Positions 17,134 to 25,966 of a stretch of 64,000 bases of DNA are shown piece after piece. Source of the DNA: Paracoccus albicereus (GTDB lineage: Bacteria; Pseudomonadota; Alphaproteobacteria; Rhodobacterales; Rhodobacteraceae); NCBI RefSeq assembly GCF_024359525.1, contig NZ_JAKZEU010000005.1, positions 1 to 64,000 of the forward strand, written 5' to 3'. Under the pieces are notes generated by a model. That model was not told where the DNA came from. It worked only from the letters and a program-made list of their open reading frames with translations, and did no database searches. Made by a program: the position numbers and the translations under genes. Within the stretch, counting starts at the first letter, position 1, and each line of letters begins with the position of its first letter.

Positions 17134-18503
17134 GGCTCAGAACTTTGGCGGCTTGTGTCGCAATTGCGGGGACAGTTCCCGGGGCAGCTATCGCGATCTC
17201 CGATCTTTTGTCGAAAGAACCCGTGCCGCCGGAACTTGCCCAGGCAGGTAGCTGGATGCCCCAAGGTCCTGAAGCCCCCCAGAACGTTGACATCCCCGTG
17301 ATGCTGCCCGCGGCGGCATGGGCAGACGATGCATCCGACCTCAGCCCGCTGCCCCTTCTGCAGGTCGCGTTTGCCGACAGGCCGGTAAGGGCGATCGAGC
17401 CACCGCTGTCGACGTGGTCGCGCGACATTTTACCAGGCGAGACGCTCGATTTCTTGCTGTCCGAAGCTGGACTTGCGGCTTCTGACAGAGCCGAAGTTGC
17501 CCTCGCGCTTGGCGCGGAATACGATCTGCGACGGCTGCGGCCGGGGCACTCGGTCACTGTCGCTTCGACCATGGACGGCAGCCCCCGCACCGTCTCACTT
17601 GCCGTCGAGGACGGGGTTCGGATCGAGGTGATTTTCGGCGAGCAGTTGTCCACACAGGTCGTGACTCCGGATCCGGAAATCGTAACCCTTGCCGGCAAAG
17701 CCGTGATCGACAGCTCGATCTTCGCGGCACTCGACGAAGCCGGCATACCCGCCCGTTTTTCCGTGGACCTTGCGCAGATGCTGGGTGGGACCGTGGATTT
17801 CCGCCGCGAGATGGCCGGCGGCGAAGCACTAAGGCTTCTCTGGCGTGAGGCGCGGGTCGGCGAGGACAGGATCGGACAGCCCGAACTCGCCTTCGCCGCA
17901 CTGGAGATCGGCGGTTCGCTTTACGAGATCGTATGGCCGGACGACGGCAGCGGTCAGGCGACGATCTACGTCGATGGCGAGGTGCTGCGCGTCTTCGCAC
18001 AGCCGGTCGAGGGTGCGCGCCTGAGCTCGGTGTTCGGACGCCGCACGCATCCGGTCTTTGGCAACGTCCGGATGCACACCGGCGTCGATTTCGCAGCGGC
18101 ACGTGGGACACCGGTTCAAGCGACGGCACCGGGGCGGGTCAATTTCATCGGCTGGCGCGGCGGATATGGTCGCGTGGTCGAAATCTTGCACGGCTCCGAC
18201 ACCATGACGCGCTACGCGCATCTGAGCGCCGTGCCGGAAGACTTGGCACAAGGCCAACGCGTTGCGGCGGGAGACGTGATCGGCCGCGTCGGCGCGACTG
18301 GCACGGCGACAGGTCCGAACCTGCACTATGAGGTGCTCGTGGATGGGCGCCCGACTGACCCCCTCTCTGACGACCGGCTCGCCGAAGCAGCCGAGCGCGA
18401 AGCGGATGATACCGCCGCGCTCTCGCGTCTGGCCGAGGCGCGGGCGCTTCTGAATGAAAACCTCGGCAGCGAGATTGCCGAAACGATAACCGAAAGGCTC
18501 TGA
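17130..18503 (+). CDS. M23 family (LytM-type) peptidoglycan metallopeptidase
   Basis: A 457-residue exported protein with an N-terminal signal sequence, a LysM/OapA-like middle (SRDILPGETLDFLLSEAGL) and a C-terminal M23 domain. Zinc ligands appear at His316 and Asp320 (HTGVD) and His399 (NLHYE); His364 (YAHLS) is also present. The HxH motif reads N-L-H (397-399), so the usual catalytic His at 397 is Asn, which may reduce or abolish hydrolysis. M23 proteins cut peptide crosslinks of the cell wall. Its place in a metal/thiol operon, with two L,D-transpeptidases nearby, suggests wall adaptation. ATG 17130 overlaps the SCO1 stop. Confidence 0.88.
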   Translation: MRLRTLAACVAIAGTVPGAAIAISDLLSKEPVPPELAQAGSWMPQGPEAPQNVDIPVMLPAAAWADDASDLSPLPLLQVAFADRPVRAIEPPLSTWSRDILPGETLDFLLSEAGLAASDRAEVALALGAEYDLRRLRPGHSVTVASTMDGSPRTVSLAVEDGVRIEVIFGEQLSTQVVTPDPEIVTLAGKAVIDSSIFAALDEAGIPARFSVDLAQMLGGTVDFRREMAGGEALRLLWREARVGEDRIGQPELAFAALEIGGSLYEIVWPDDGSGQATIYVDGEVLRVFAQPVEGARLSSVFGRRTHPVFGNVRMHTGVDFAAARGTPVQATAPGRVNFIGWRGGYGRVVEILHGSDTMTRYAHLSAVPEDLAQGQRVAAGDVIGRVGATGTATGPNLHYEVLVDGRPTDPLSDDRLAEAAEREADDTAALSRLAEARALLNENLGSEIAETITERL

Positions 18504-18506
18504 TCC

Positions 18507-18962
18507 ATGAAACGCATGACCCAAGCTCTGGCCATCACGCTCGCCCTTTTCCCGGCGGCACAGGCCCTCGCAGAGGCAACGGCGATCGACGTCCGCAAGA
18601 CGAACGGATGCGGCTGCTGCCTCTCGTGGATGAACCATCTCGAAGAAAACGGTTTTGCGCCGACGGGCCAGGACATGTTCGGTGGATCGCTGGTTCGCTT
18701 CAAGTTCGACAACGGCGTGCCGCAGCGCATGGTCTCCTGCCACACCGCGGTCATTGATGGCTACGTGATCGAGGGCCATGTCCCGGCCGCTGACATCCGC
18801 CGCCTTCTCGAGGAGCGCCCGGACACCGTAGGCCTCGCCGTTCCGGGGATGCCCTATGGCTCGCCCGGTATGGGGCCTGAAGATGACCGCGAAGCCTATG
18901 ATGTCTTCCTCATCCGCGAGGACGGGTCGACGGAAGTCTTTTCAAGCTACGCCGAAGGATAA
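18507..18962 (+). CDS. DUF411 metal-binding periplasmic protein
   Basis: A 151-residue protein with a signal peptide (cut near ALA-EATAI) and the DUF411 signature KTNGCGCCLSW (Cys35, Cys37, Cys38), followed by MVSCHTAVIDGYVIEGHVPA. DUF411 proteins occur in copper and other metal resistance clusters and are presumed periplasmic metal binders. It starts three bases after the M23 gene and is followed after 12 bases by a ZIP transporter. Confidence 0.88.
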   Translation: MKRMTQALAITLALFPAAQALAEATAIDVRKTNGCGCCLSWMNHLEENGFAPTGQDMFGGSLVRFKFDNGVPQRMVSCHTAVIDGYVIEGHVPAADIRRLLEERPDTVGLAVPGMPYGSPGMGPEDDREAYDVFLIREDGSTEVFSSYAEG

Positions 18963-18974
18963 TCTGGCCCGCCC

Positions 18975-19757
18975 ATGGAAAATCTGTCCCCGATAATGCT
19001 CGGCTTTCTCGGAAGTCTCGCCGCCGGTTCGCTCACGGCAGTCGGAGCAGCTCCCGTGCTGTTCGGGCGCATCCCGTCCCGGGCCACGCGCGATCTGTCG
19101 CTCGGCTTCGCTGCCGGTGTCATGCTGTCAGCCTCGTTCTTTTCGCTGATCATCCCGGCATTAGATGCCGCAGAGCCGATGTTCGAGAACGGCGCGATGC
19201 CTGCGGCCATCGTATGCGTCTCGATCCTTCTGGGCATGGGGGCTGTCGCCCTGATGAACGAAAAGCTGCCGCACGAGCATTTCAAGACGGGACGCGAAGG
19301 GCCCGAAGCGGCGTCATTGCGGCGGGTCTGGCTGTTCATCATCGCGATCACGATCCACAACTTTCCCGAGGGTCTCGCGGTCGGGGTCGGGTTCGGTTCC
19401 GGTGGCATGGAAGGTGGCCTCCCACTCGCCATCGGCATCGGCTTGCAGAACGCGCCCGAAGGATTGGCCGTCGCGGTGTCGCTGCTGGGCGAGGGATATC
19501 CGAAGCTGCGCGCCTGGGGCATTGCGGCGCTGACTGGCATGGTCGAGCCGATTGGCGGTCTGCTCGGGGCCGGCATCATCACACTGTCGGAACCGCTGCT
19601 TCCATGGGGACTGGCCTTTGCCGCGGGCGCAATGCTCTACGTCATCAGCCACGAGATTATCCCCGAAACCCATCGCAGCGGCTATCAGAACAGGGCGACG
19701 CTCGGCCTGGCTGTCGGGCTCGTTCTGATGCTGTTTCTCGATGTCTGGTTGGGGTGA
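18975..19757 (+). CDS. ZIP-family divalent metal transporter
   Basis: A 260-residue membrane protein of the GufA/ZupT branch of the ZIP family. The transport-site motifs in helices 4 and 5 are HNFPEG and QNAPEG, with HEIIPE near the end; about eight hydrophobic segments are present. ZIP proteins usually move Zn, Fe or Cd into the cytoplasm, which seems contrary to a resistance operon; uptake for refilling or an altered role is possible. ZIP genes are often found beside MerR and P-type ATPase genes in metal islands. Confidence 0.9.
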   Translation: MENLSPIMLGFLGSLAAGSLTAVGAAPVLFGRIPSRATRDLSLGFAAGVMLSASFFSLIIPALDAAEPMFENGAMPAAIVCVSILLGMGAVALMNEKLPHEHFKTGREGPEAASLRRVWLFIIAITIHNFPEGLAVGVGFGSGGMEGGLPLAIGIGLQNAPEGLAVAVSLLGEGYPKLRAWGIAALTGMVEPIGGLLGAGIITLSEPLLPWGLAFAAGAMLYVISHEIIPETHRSGYQNRATLGLAVGLVLMLFLDVWLG

Positions 19758-19761
19758 GGCA

Positions 19762-20235
19762 ATGTCACTACCCAAAGTGATCGGCGTCTTTGCCGCGCTT
19801 GCTGCGTTCGCAATCGATCAGATCACCAAAGCCATTGTCGTTGCGAATGCCGCCACTTTTAGCGCCGGGATTTCCGTGTTTCCGGGATTCAACCTCGTCT
19901 TTTCTCGTAATGACGGCGTGACTTTCGGGATGCTGGGCGGCGCGCCGTGGTGGAGCCTCACCGCTCTCGCTCTTGCCATCTGTGTTTGGCTTGCTGTCAT
20001 GCTGTTTCGCGTCGAAAATGCGGCCGAAACACTTGCCTACGGCGCGATCATTGGCGGAGCGCTGGGCAATGTCATCGATCGTGTGCGCTATCGGGCTGTA
20101 ACAGACTTTCTCGATTTCTACATTGGCACAACACATTGGCCTGCCTTCAACATGGCCGATGTATTTGTCGTCAGTGGCGTAGGGCTCTTGCTCGCCGCGC
20201 CATGGATCAGCGCGCGGCGTCCGATCAAGTCGTGA
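19762..20235 (+). CDS. lspA: Lipoprotein signal peptidase II
   Basis: A 157-residue four-helix aspartyl protease that removes signal peptides from prolipoproteins. The catalytic aspartates lie in NVIDRVRYRAVTDFLDF and FNMADVFVV. ATG 19762, after GGGGTGAGG, is preferred to an upstream ATG inside the ZIP gene. This is probably an accessory copy: lspA-like genes (pbrC) are known parts of lead-resistance operons with a P-type ATPase and a PbrR regulator, and the local MerR and ATPase fit that picture. Confidence 0.93.
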   Translation: MSLPKVIGVFAALAAFAIDQITKAIVVANAATFSAGISVFPGFNLVFSRNDGVTFGMLGGAPWWSLTALALAICVWLAVMLFRVENAAETLAYGAIIGGALGNVIDRVRYRAVTDFLDFYIGTTHWPAFNMADVFVVSGVGLLLAAPWISARRPIKS

Positions 20236-21809
20236 AGACGGAAATTCTGAACCGCATCGCTCTGCGCCCCTGTTTGCTTTCGCGGATGACGCTTGGTTTC
20301 GCCGCCGGGGCGCTGACGGTTCTGACTTTCCCGCCTCTTTCGATTCTCCTGCTTGTTCCCGTTGCCTATTCCGCGTTGTTTGTCGGGCTTCGCGATCTCT
20401 CCTTCGGGCGCGCTTTCCTCGTCGGCTGGGCGTTTGGTCTCGGCCAGTTCGGTTTCGGGATTTCGTGGATTGCAGAGAGTTTCTACGTCGAGGCCGAGCG
20501 GTTCGGGGCGATGGCGATCCCGGCCGTCGCGGGATTGTCCGCAGGTCTCGCGATTTTCCCGGCCATTGCCGCCGCGCTTTTCGCCGAAATCGCGCGGCGT
20601 GGAGCCATGGGCAGTCTCTTGGCCTGCCTCCTGTTCGCGACCTCCTGGACCGTGGCCGAGTGGTTGCGCGGTCACGTTCTGACAGGTTTTCCATGGAACC
20701 TCGCCGGCTACGCTTTGGTCGATTACGCCGCTCCTCGCCAACCCGCCGCCTGGGTCGGAAGCTATGGGCTAAGCTTTCTCACCGTGTTCGTCGCGGCACT
20801 TCCCGGCGCGGCTGTCATGGCGTCCGGGCGGCAACGATTGACCGTTTCGCTCATGGCGCTGGCGGGCATCGCGACGATGTGGGCTGTCGGCACGCTTCGC
20901 CTCCAGTCGGATGCACAACAGCCACCCGGTGTCGACCTGCGCATCGTCCAAGGCAACATTCCACAAGAGGAGAAATGGGCGCCCGAGAACCGCGAGGCGA
21001 CCTTCGCGCGCTATCTTGAGCTTTCAACCCAGCCCGGCGATTTCGACGTTCTTCTTTGGCCGGAAACCGCCTTTCCGGGTTTCCTCGATGAGGATACGGA
21101 GGCACGGGATCGCATTGCCGCTGCGCTACCAGACGGCAGGGTGCTGCTCACCGGTGTGCCGGACCGTGTACCGAGCGAAGATGGCACCCGATATTTCAAC
21201 ACGGTCCAGGCTTTTGGCGCGACCGGCAGAATCCTGACCGGATACGCGAAACATCATCTCGTACCCTTCGGCGAATATGTGCCATTCCGCGGCTGGTCGC
21301 CCATCGAGCGGCTCACGGCGGGTCTGGGCGATTTTACGCCCGGACCGGGCCCGCGAACGCTTGCGCTTCCGGGTGTGCCGCTGGTCGCCCTAGCGATCTG
21401 CTATGAGATCATCTTCCCAAGCCATGTGGTCGACGACCTGTTCAAGCCAGACTGGATCTTCAACGCAACCAACGACGCCTGGTTTGGCACCAGCATCGGA
21501 CCTGAGCAGCATCTGGCTTCCGCACGTATGCGCGCCGTAGAGGAAGGCCTTCCTGTCATTCGAGCCGCGAATACGGGCATCTCTGCGGTCATCGACACGA
21601 GCGGAGAGATCGTTGCGCGGCTCGATACCGGCGAAACGGGCATCATCGACGCTAGCCTGCCCTCCGCGCGACCGCCGACACTCTACGCGAGCTTCGGGGA
21701 CTGGATGCTGCTGGCGCTCATCTTGGCTTCGTGGAGCTGGGCAACGGCGACCAATGCGACGGCGCGCTACCGCCGCATGAGAAACACCGTCATGCAAAGA
21801 TGTGGATAG
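20232..21809 (+). CDS. lnt: Apolipoprotein N-acyltransferase
   Basis: A 525-residue inner-membrane enzyme that adds the third acyl chain to lipoproteins. Several N-terminal transmembrane helices precede a nitrilase-like domain with the catalytic triad Glu (LLWPETAFP), Lys (YAKHHLVPFGEYVP) and Cys (AICYEIIFP). GTG at 20232 overlaps the lspA stop and gives a normal length. With lspA the operon supplies two consecutive steps of lipoprotein maturation. It ends 20 bases inside the convergent L,D-transpeptidase gene. Confidence 0.93.
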   Translation: MKTEILNRIALRPCLLSRMTLGFAAGALTVLTFPPLSILLLVPVAYSALFVGLRDLSFGRAFLVGWAFGLGQFGFGISWIAESFYVEAERFGAMAIPAVAGLSAGLAIFPAIAAALFAEIARRGAMGSLLACLLFATSWTVAEWLRGHVLTGFPWNLAGYALVDYAAPRQPAAWVGSYGLSFLTVFVAALPGAAVMASGRQRLTVSLMALAGIATMWAVGTLRLQSDAQQPPGVDLRIVQGNIPQEEKWAPENREATFARYLELSTQPGDFDVLLWPETAFPGFLDEDTEARDRIAAALPDGRVLLTGVPDRVPSEDGTRYFNTVQAFGATGRILTGYAKHHLVPFGEYVPFRGWSPIERLTAGLGDFTPGPGPRTLALPGVPLVALAICYEIIFPSHVVDDLFKPDWIFNATNDAWFGTSIGPEQHLASARMRAVEEGLPVIRAANTGISAVIDTSGEIVARLDTGETGIIDASLPSARPPTLYASFGDWMLLALILASWSWATATNATARYRRMRNTVMQRCG

Positions 21810-22302
21810 GTGTTCCGTCCTTCACCATTGCATAGATGTCCTCGATCTGCCGATCTGTGACCGCGATGCAGCCAGCTGTCCAGTCGCGGACGTCCGTTGG
21901 GTCGATGCCGGGTCGTGGACCACCATGGATGAAGATGTCGCCCCCGGGGGATCGGCCCTGCGCCTCGGCAAAAGCGATGTCGGCCTCATTCGGATAAGAG
22001 ATGCCAACCGAAAGATGATAAGTGCTTTCAGGGTTGCGCTTATCGACTATGTAGGTGCCCTCCGGGGTCCGGCCGTCTCCCTCGAATTGCTTGTGACCCT
22101 CAGGAGCGAAACCCAGCCCGACCGGATAGGTTTGCAATACGCGATCGGCTCCGTCGAGAACAAGCAAGCGCTGCCCCTTATAAAGCCGAACACGGGTCAC
22201 CTCGGGTCCGCCATAGCTGCGGAACTTGCTGGCACAGCCGGACAAAAACGCTGCGAACCCGCCCAACAGGACGGCGCGGCGGGGAAATCGGATGGTTTTC
22301 AC
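21790..22302 (-). CDS. L,D-transpeptidase (YkuD domain) lipoprotein
   Basis: A 170-residue predicted lipoprotein: the lipobox LSGC gives Cys23. The YkuD catalytic motif is visible as IHGGPRPG with DWTAGCIAVTD, the cysteine being the nucleophile. These enzymes make 3-3 crosslinks in peptidoglycan or attach proteins to it. The gene follows the metal ATPase by 62 bases on the same strand and is probably co-transcribed from the promoter at 24752-24782. Being a lipoprotein, it may be a client of the adjacent LspA and Lnt. Confidence 0.9.
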   Translation of the reverse strand: MKTIRFPRRAVLLGGFAAFLSGCASKFRSYGGPEVTRVRLYKGQRLLVLDGADRVLQTYPVGLGFAPEGHKQFEGDGRTPEGTYIVDKRNPESTYHLSVGISYPNEADIAFAEAQGRSPGGDIFIHGGPRPGIDPTDVRDWTAGCIAVTDRQIEDIYAMVKDGTPIHIFA

Positions 22303-22364
22303 TGCTCATGCCTCTTTGGTGAGGTCGGATATGGATATTACGGTACCTTGCAAATGCTGCGTGA

Positions 22365-24719
22365 TCAATGTGCATGGGCAAGCGCGGCCTTTGTCATCTG
22401 TGGACCAACCTGTTCACCGCCGGACGGAGGCGCCTTGGCCTCTTGGCTGTTCAGCAGGCGCAGGGCGTTGGCCACCACCAGCAATGACACTCCTACGTCG
22501 GCTGCAATAGCGCCCCACATCGATGCCACTCCAAACGCGGTAGCGACAACGAAAACGCCCTTGGTCGCCAAGGAAATACCGATGTTCTGATGGATAATCG
22601 ACATTGTCCGGCGCGAATGACCGATCAGCCAAGGCACCTTGCCAAGGTCGTCGGTCATCAGGGCAATATCCGCAGTCTCGATTGCCGCGTCCGAACCAAC
22701 AGCACCCATCGCGATGGCGTAATGCGCCCGCGCCATGGCGGGGGCGTCGTTCACCCCGTCGCCGATCATGGCCACCATGTCATGCGTTTCGACCAGTTCT
22801 TCGATGGCTGTCACTTTGTCTTCGGGCAGAAGCTCGGCGCGGACCTCGTCGATGCCGACCTCGGCTGCAACGGCGCGCGCCGTCCGCTCGTTATCGCCCG
22901 TCAGCATGACGATGGTCTTCACGCCTTGCGCGTGGAGCTGTGCCACGATGCCCTTGGCGTCGGGGCGGATACGGTCGCGCAATTCCAGGATGCCGGTCAC
23001 GCCGGTGTCGTCGCCCACGGCAACAAGGGTGCTGCCAGCCCCTTCGATGCGGTCGCGCAAATCCTTCGGAATGGCGTCACCGAAACCCTTCTCCTCGGCA
23101 AACCGGTCCGACCCTAGCCAGATCGACCGGCCGTCAGTGCGTCCTTCAAGTCCCCTACCAGGAACGGTTCGGGTATCTTCTGCGGCGGACACCTTGATGC
23201 CGTCGGCTTCTGCCCGCGCGAGAATGGCGCGCGCCAAGGGATGCGAGGAACGTGCCTCGAGCCCCGCGGCGAGGGTCATCAGATCCTGCGCCGATGCTCT
23301 ACCCAGCGGATGCACCGCCGCCACCTCGGGCTCGCCCATGGTGATCGTGCCGGTCTTGTCCATGGCCAGTGCAGTGGTCTTGCCCGGTGCCTCAACATAT
23401 GCACCGCCCTTGATCAGCACTCCGGCCCGCGCTGAAGCGGTGAGTGCGGCGACGATGGAGACCGGTGTCGAGATGACCAGAGCACACGGGCAGGCGATCA
23501 CTAGCAGCACGAGTGCATTGTAGAACCAATAATCCCAGGCCCCACCGAAAATGAGCGGCGGCAGCAGGGCAATTGCAATGGCGAGAGCCATGACGATAGG
23601 CGTGTAGATGCGGGCGAACTTCGCCACCCATTGCTCCACCGGCGCGCGGCGGGCATGGGCGTCGCCGACCATGCGGATGATCTTGGCCAAGACGGTGTCC
23701 GAGGCGGCCTTCGTGGCGCGCACCGTCAATGTGCCTTCGCCGTTGATCGTGCCGGCATAGACTTCGTCGCCTCGTTCCTTTGGGACCAGCGCACTCTCTC
23801 CGGTGATTGGCGCCTGATCGACCGCGCCCGCGCCGTCCGTCACCTCACCATCGAGGGGGATACGGTCGCCACCGCGTACTATGAAGCTTGAGCCTACGGC
23901 GACTTGAGCCGCCGGAACGTCGGCCTCGCTTCCGTCTTCGCGGATCACGCGCGCCGTCGGTGGTGCAAGATCCAAGAGCGCCGAGACCGCATTCCTCGCA
24001 CGCCCGACGCTCCAGCTTTCGAGGTAGAGCGAGAGCGAGAAGAAGAACGCAACCGTCGCCGCCTCGAAGAATTCGCCAAGCCCTATGGCACCGGCCACCG
24101 CGACCACCATCAGCAGGTTCATGTCGGGCGACAGCCTCCGTGCGGACGACCATGCCTTGGGTGCCACGAGCCAGACACCGAACAGGATCGCAACCGCGAA
24201 TAGCCCTGCCTCGACCAGTGGCATCGGCGCTTCGCCGTGCCCTGCGAAGAGGCCGAGTGCCCCCCCCATGCCGGTCTCGATGATGTGCCACAGAAATCCC
24301 GCGGCCCAGAAGCCGCCACTGAGCGCCGTAAACAGCCGCTGTCGTGCAAGATGGGCCGCCTGGTCGACCGACGCGTTTTCGGCATCCCAGGGCTTGGCGG
24401 TCATGCCGGTGCTTGCGACCAGTTCTGCAATTTCGCCGTCCGATACACTCTTGGCGCTGTCGAGAATAGTCATCCGTCCATTGATCACGTCGAACGCGAG
24501 ATGCTCGGCCCCGCCGATCTTCGGGCCAACCACCTTGTTCAGGATCGCGACCTCCTCGGCGCAATCGAGGCCGGACACCTGAAAACTGCGCCCGCCCGTC
24601 GGCGCGGGCGTCGTCGGCTCGATGTCGCCGCACGTTCCCGCGCTCCCGCAACAGTTGCCGCCGTTTGCCTGGTCGTCTTCGGCATGATCGTGATCGTGGT
24701 GATGGGTGTCGGACGGCAT
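22365..24719 (-). CDS. Heavy-metal P1B-type ATPase (ZntA/CadA-like Zn/Cd/Pb exporter)
   Basis: A 784-residue metal-translocating ATPase. The N-terminus is rich in His and Cys (THHHDHDH, then NCCGSAGTCGD) and is followed by a heavy-metal-associated domain in which the usual CxxC is GLDCAEE. The membrane CPC motif (IACPCALVIST), phosphorylation site DKTGTI, SSHPLA and MIGDGVNDAPA are complete. ADVGVSLLVVANAL near the end carries the Asp typical of Zn/Cd/Pb pumps. It would pump divalent soft metals out of the cytoplasm. A MerR-type promoter lies just upstream. Confidence 0.95.
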   Translation of the reverse strand: MPSDTHHHDHDHAEDDQANGGNCCGSAGTCGDIEPTTPAPTGGRSFQVSGLDCAEEVAILNKVVGPKIGGAEHLAFDVINGRMTILDSAKSVSDGEIAELVASTGMTAKPWDAENASVDQAAHLARQRLFTALSGGFWAAGFLWHIIETGMGGALGLFAGHGEAPMPLVEAGLFAVAILFGVWLVAPKAWSSARRLSPDMNLLMVVAVAGAIGLGEFFEAATVAFFFSLSLYLESWSVGRARNAVSALLDLAPPTARVIREDGSEADVPAAQVAVGSSFIVRGGDRIPLDGEVTDGAGAVDQAPITGESALVPKERGDEVYAGTINGEGTLTVRATKAASDTVLAKIIRMVGDAHARRAPVEQWVAKFARIYTPIVMALAIAIALLPPLIFGGAWDYWFYNALVLLVIACPCALVISTPVSIVAALTASARAGVLIKGGAYVEAPGKTTALAMDKTGTITMGEPEVAAVHPLGRASAQDLMTLAAGLEARSSHPLARAILARAEADGIKVSAAEDTRTVPGRGLEGRTDGRSIWLGSDRFAEEKGFGDAIPKDLRDRIEGAGSTLVAVGDDTGVTGILELRDRIRPDAKGIVAQLHAQGVKTIVMLTGDNERTARAVAAEVGIDEVRAELLPEDKVTAIEELVETHDMVAMIGDGVNDAPAMARAHYAIAMGAVGSDAAIETADIALMTDDLGKVPWLIGHSRRTMSIIHQNIGISLATKGVFVVATAFGVASMWGAIAADVGVSLLVVANALRLLNSQEAKAPPSGGEQVGPQMTKAALAHAH

Positions 24720-24751
24720 GAATGGACCTCTGGATTCGGGTGCATCACCAT

Positions 24752-24782
24752 GACATAGCCCCTACAGTAGCTAGAGCTTCAA
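24752..24782 (-). promoter_or_regulatory. MerR-type promoter/operator for the P-type ATPase operon
   Basis: On the minus strand TTGAAG (24782-24777) and TATGTC (24757-24752) are 19 bases apart. The spacer holds CTCTA and TAG half-sites (CTCTAGCTACTGTAGGG), close to the classic zntA-type operator. It lies 33 bases before the ATPase start. Confidence 0.83.
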
Positions 24783-24900
24783 GAGCAAAATACGGTGGTA
24801 TTTCAGTTTGTATTTTTGCTAGAAAGTGCGGTGATCCGTGCGGTTTTAGCACTACCCATGAAAACCGTCGCGAGGAGTGGCATAAGCGGAAGGAACAACA

Positions 24901-25185
24901 ATGCTGAGTATTACTCGGACACGGATGAAGATGGCTGTCGTCGCACTCTTTCTGACCGCAAGCTGCGGCTCGCAGGAGGTCGGCCAGTTGCCTGCCACTG
25001 AACCCGAGTCCGGCGTTCCCGAGATCGTTCTCGAATTGGCGGCGGACGGTCAGGATCTCTCAACCGTCCGCCTGCTGCCTGACGACGGGTGTTACTGGTA
25101 CGAGCATCGCGGTCAGGTCGAGACAACGCTCCTGCCACTTCGGGCAAGAAACGGAGCGGCTATCTGTCGGCAGGCGCAGGCCTGA
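24901..25185 (+). CDS. Small predicted lipoprotein of unknown function
   Basis: A 94-residue protein with a signal peptide ending in a lipobox (LTASC), followed by a short mature part with DDGCYWYEHRGQVETTLLPL and a second cysteine pair member in AAICRQ. AAGGAAC lies just upstream of the ATG. I do not recognise the family. It is divergent from the ATPase gene and convergent with an L,D-transpeptidase gene, and may be a client of the local LspA/Lnt pair. Confidence 0.65.
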   Translation: MLSITRTRMKMAVVALFLTASCGSQEVGQLPATEPESGVPEIVLELAADGQDLSTVRLLPDDGCYWYEHRGQVETTLLPLRARNGAAICRQAQA

Positions 25186-25221
25186 CGAATGCGAACGGCA
25201 GCATCCGTCGCTCGGCGCGCA

Positions 25222-25902
25222 TCACCACAGGTCGCCAACCTCTGGTGCCGCAAGGCTGCCTTCCGCCGAATAGAGATACGCCGTCGAGCCGATCTCGACA
25301 CGTGGATAGAGACTGTTGATGTGCGCCATCACCATCCTGACGCAACCCGAGCTGGCTCGGCTGCCGATACTTTGCGGAAACGGGGTACCGTGAATCCGCA
25401 AATATGTGTCGCGATCCCCGACGTAGAGGTACATGGCCCGCGATCCGAGCGCGTTCTCGGGCCCGGGTTCCACACCACCCTCGAACTGCGCATAAATCTC
25501 CGGTTCCCGCTCGATCATGTTCTGGGTCGGGGTCCAGTGCGGCCACTCGACCTTGCGCTGTATCGTATAGATACCCGGTTCGTAGAGGTCGCCACGCCCG
25601 ATCGCCACGCCATAACGCATAGCGGTTCCACCCTCCTCGATATGGTAGAGATATCGCGCGACCGCATCGACATGGATATCTCCCGGTACGAGACCGTCCT
25701 TCGCGACGACTCGTTGCGGCAGGAACCGCGGGTGCAGACCCCAAGGATTGGAGGTTTCGGGGACATAATTTGGAGGCGTCACCTGTGCATCCCAGGCAGC
25801 CTTCTGCGCCTCGGTGGGCCAGGTATCGGCGAGGAGTGGGCCGGAGACCGACGCTGAAAACAGCGCTGTGGTTGATCGAACGAAGTGTCGTCTTGTCAGC
25901 AT
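25222..25902 (-). CDS. L,D-transpeptidase (ErfK/YbiS/YkuD family), exported
   Basis: A 226-residue protein with a twin-arginine-like N-terminus (MLTRRHFVRSTTALFSASVS) and a YkuD domain whose catalytic segment is RIHGTPFPQ...SRASSGCVRM, the cysteine being the nucleophile. It would form 3-3 crosslinks or anchor proteins in the cell wall. The gene has its own MerR-type promoter 65 bases upstream, so it is inferred to be metal-induced. It is only distantly related to the lipoprotein L,D-transpeptidase at 21790-22302. Confidence 0.9.
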   Translation of the reverse strand: MLTRRHFVRSTTALFSASVSGPLLADTWPTEAQKAAWDAQVTPPNYVPETSNPWGLHPRFLPQRVVAKDGLVPGDIHVDAVARYLYHIEEGGTAMRYGVAIGRGDLYEPGIYTIQRKVEWPHWTPTQNMIEREPEIYAQFEGGVEPGPENALGSRAMYLYVGDRDTYLRIHGTPFPQSIGSRASSGCVRMVMAHINSLYPRVEIGSTAYLYSAEGSLAAPEVGDLW

Positions 25903-25966
25903 TTGGCAGCCTTTGTTCTGGGCATTTGCGCAGGCTCGCGAGGCACGAGCAGCGCTTTCGTGTCTC

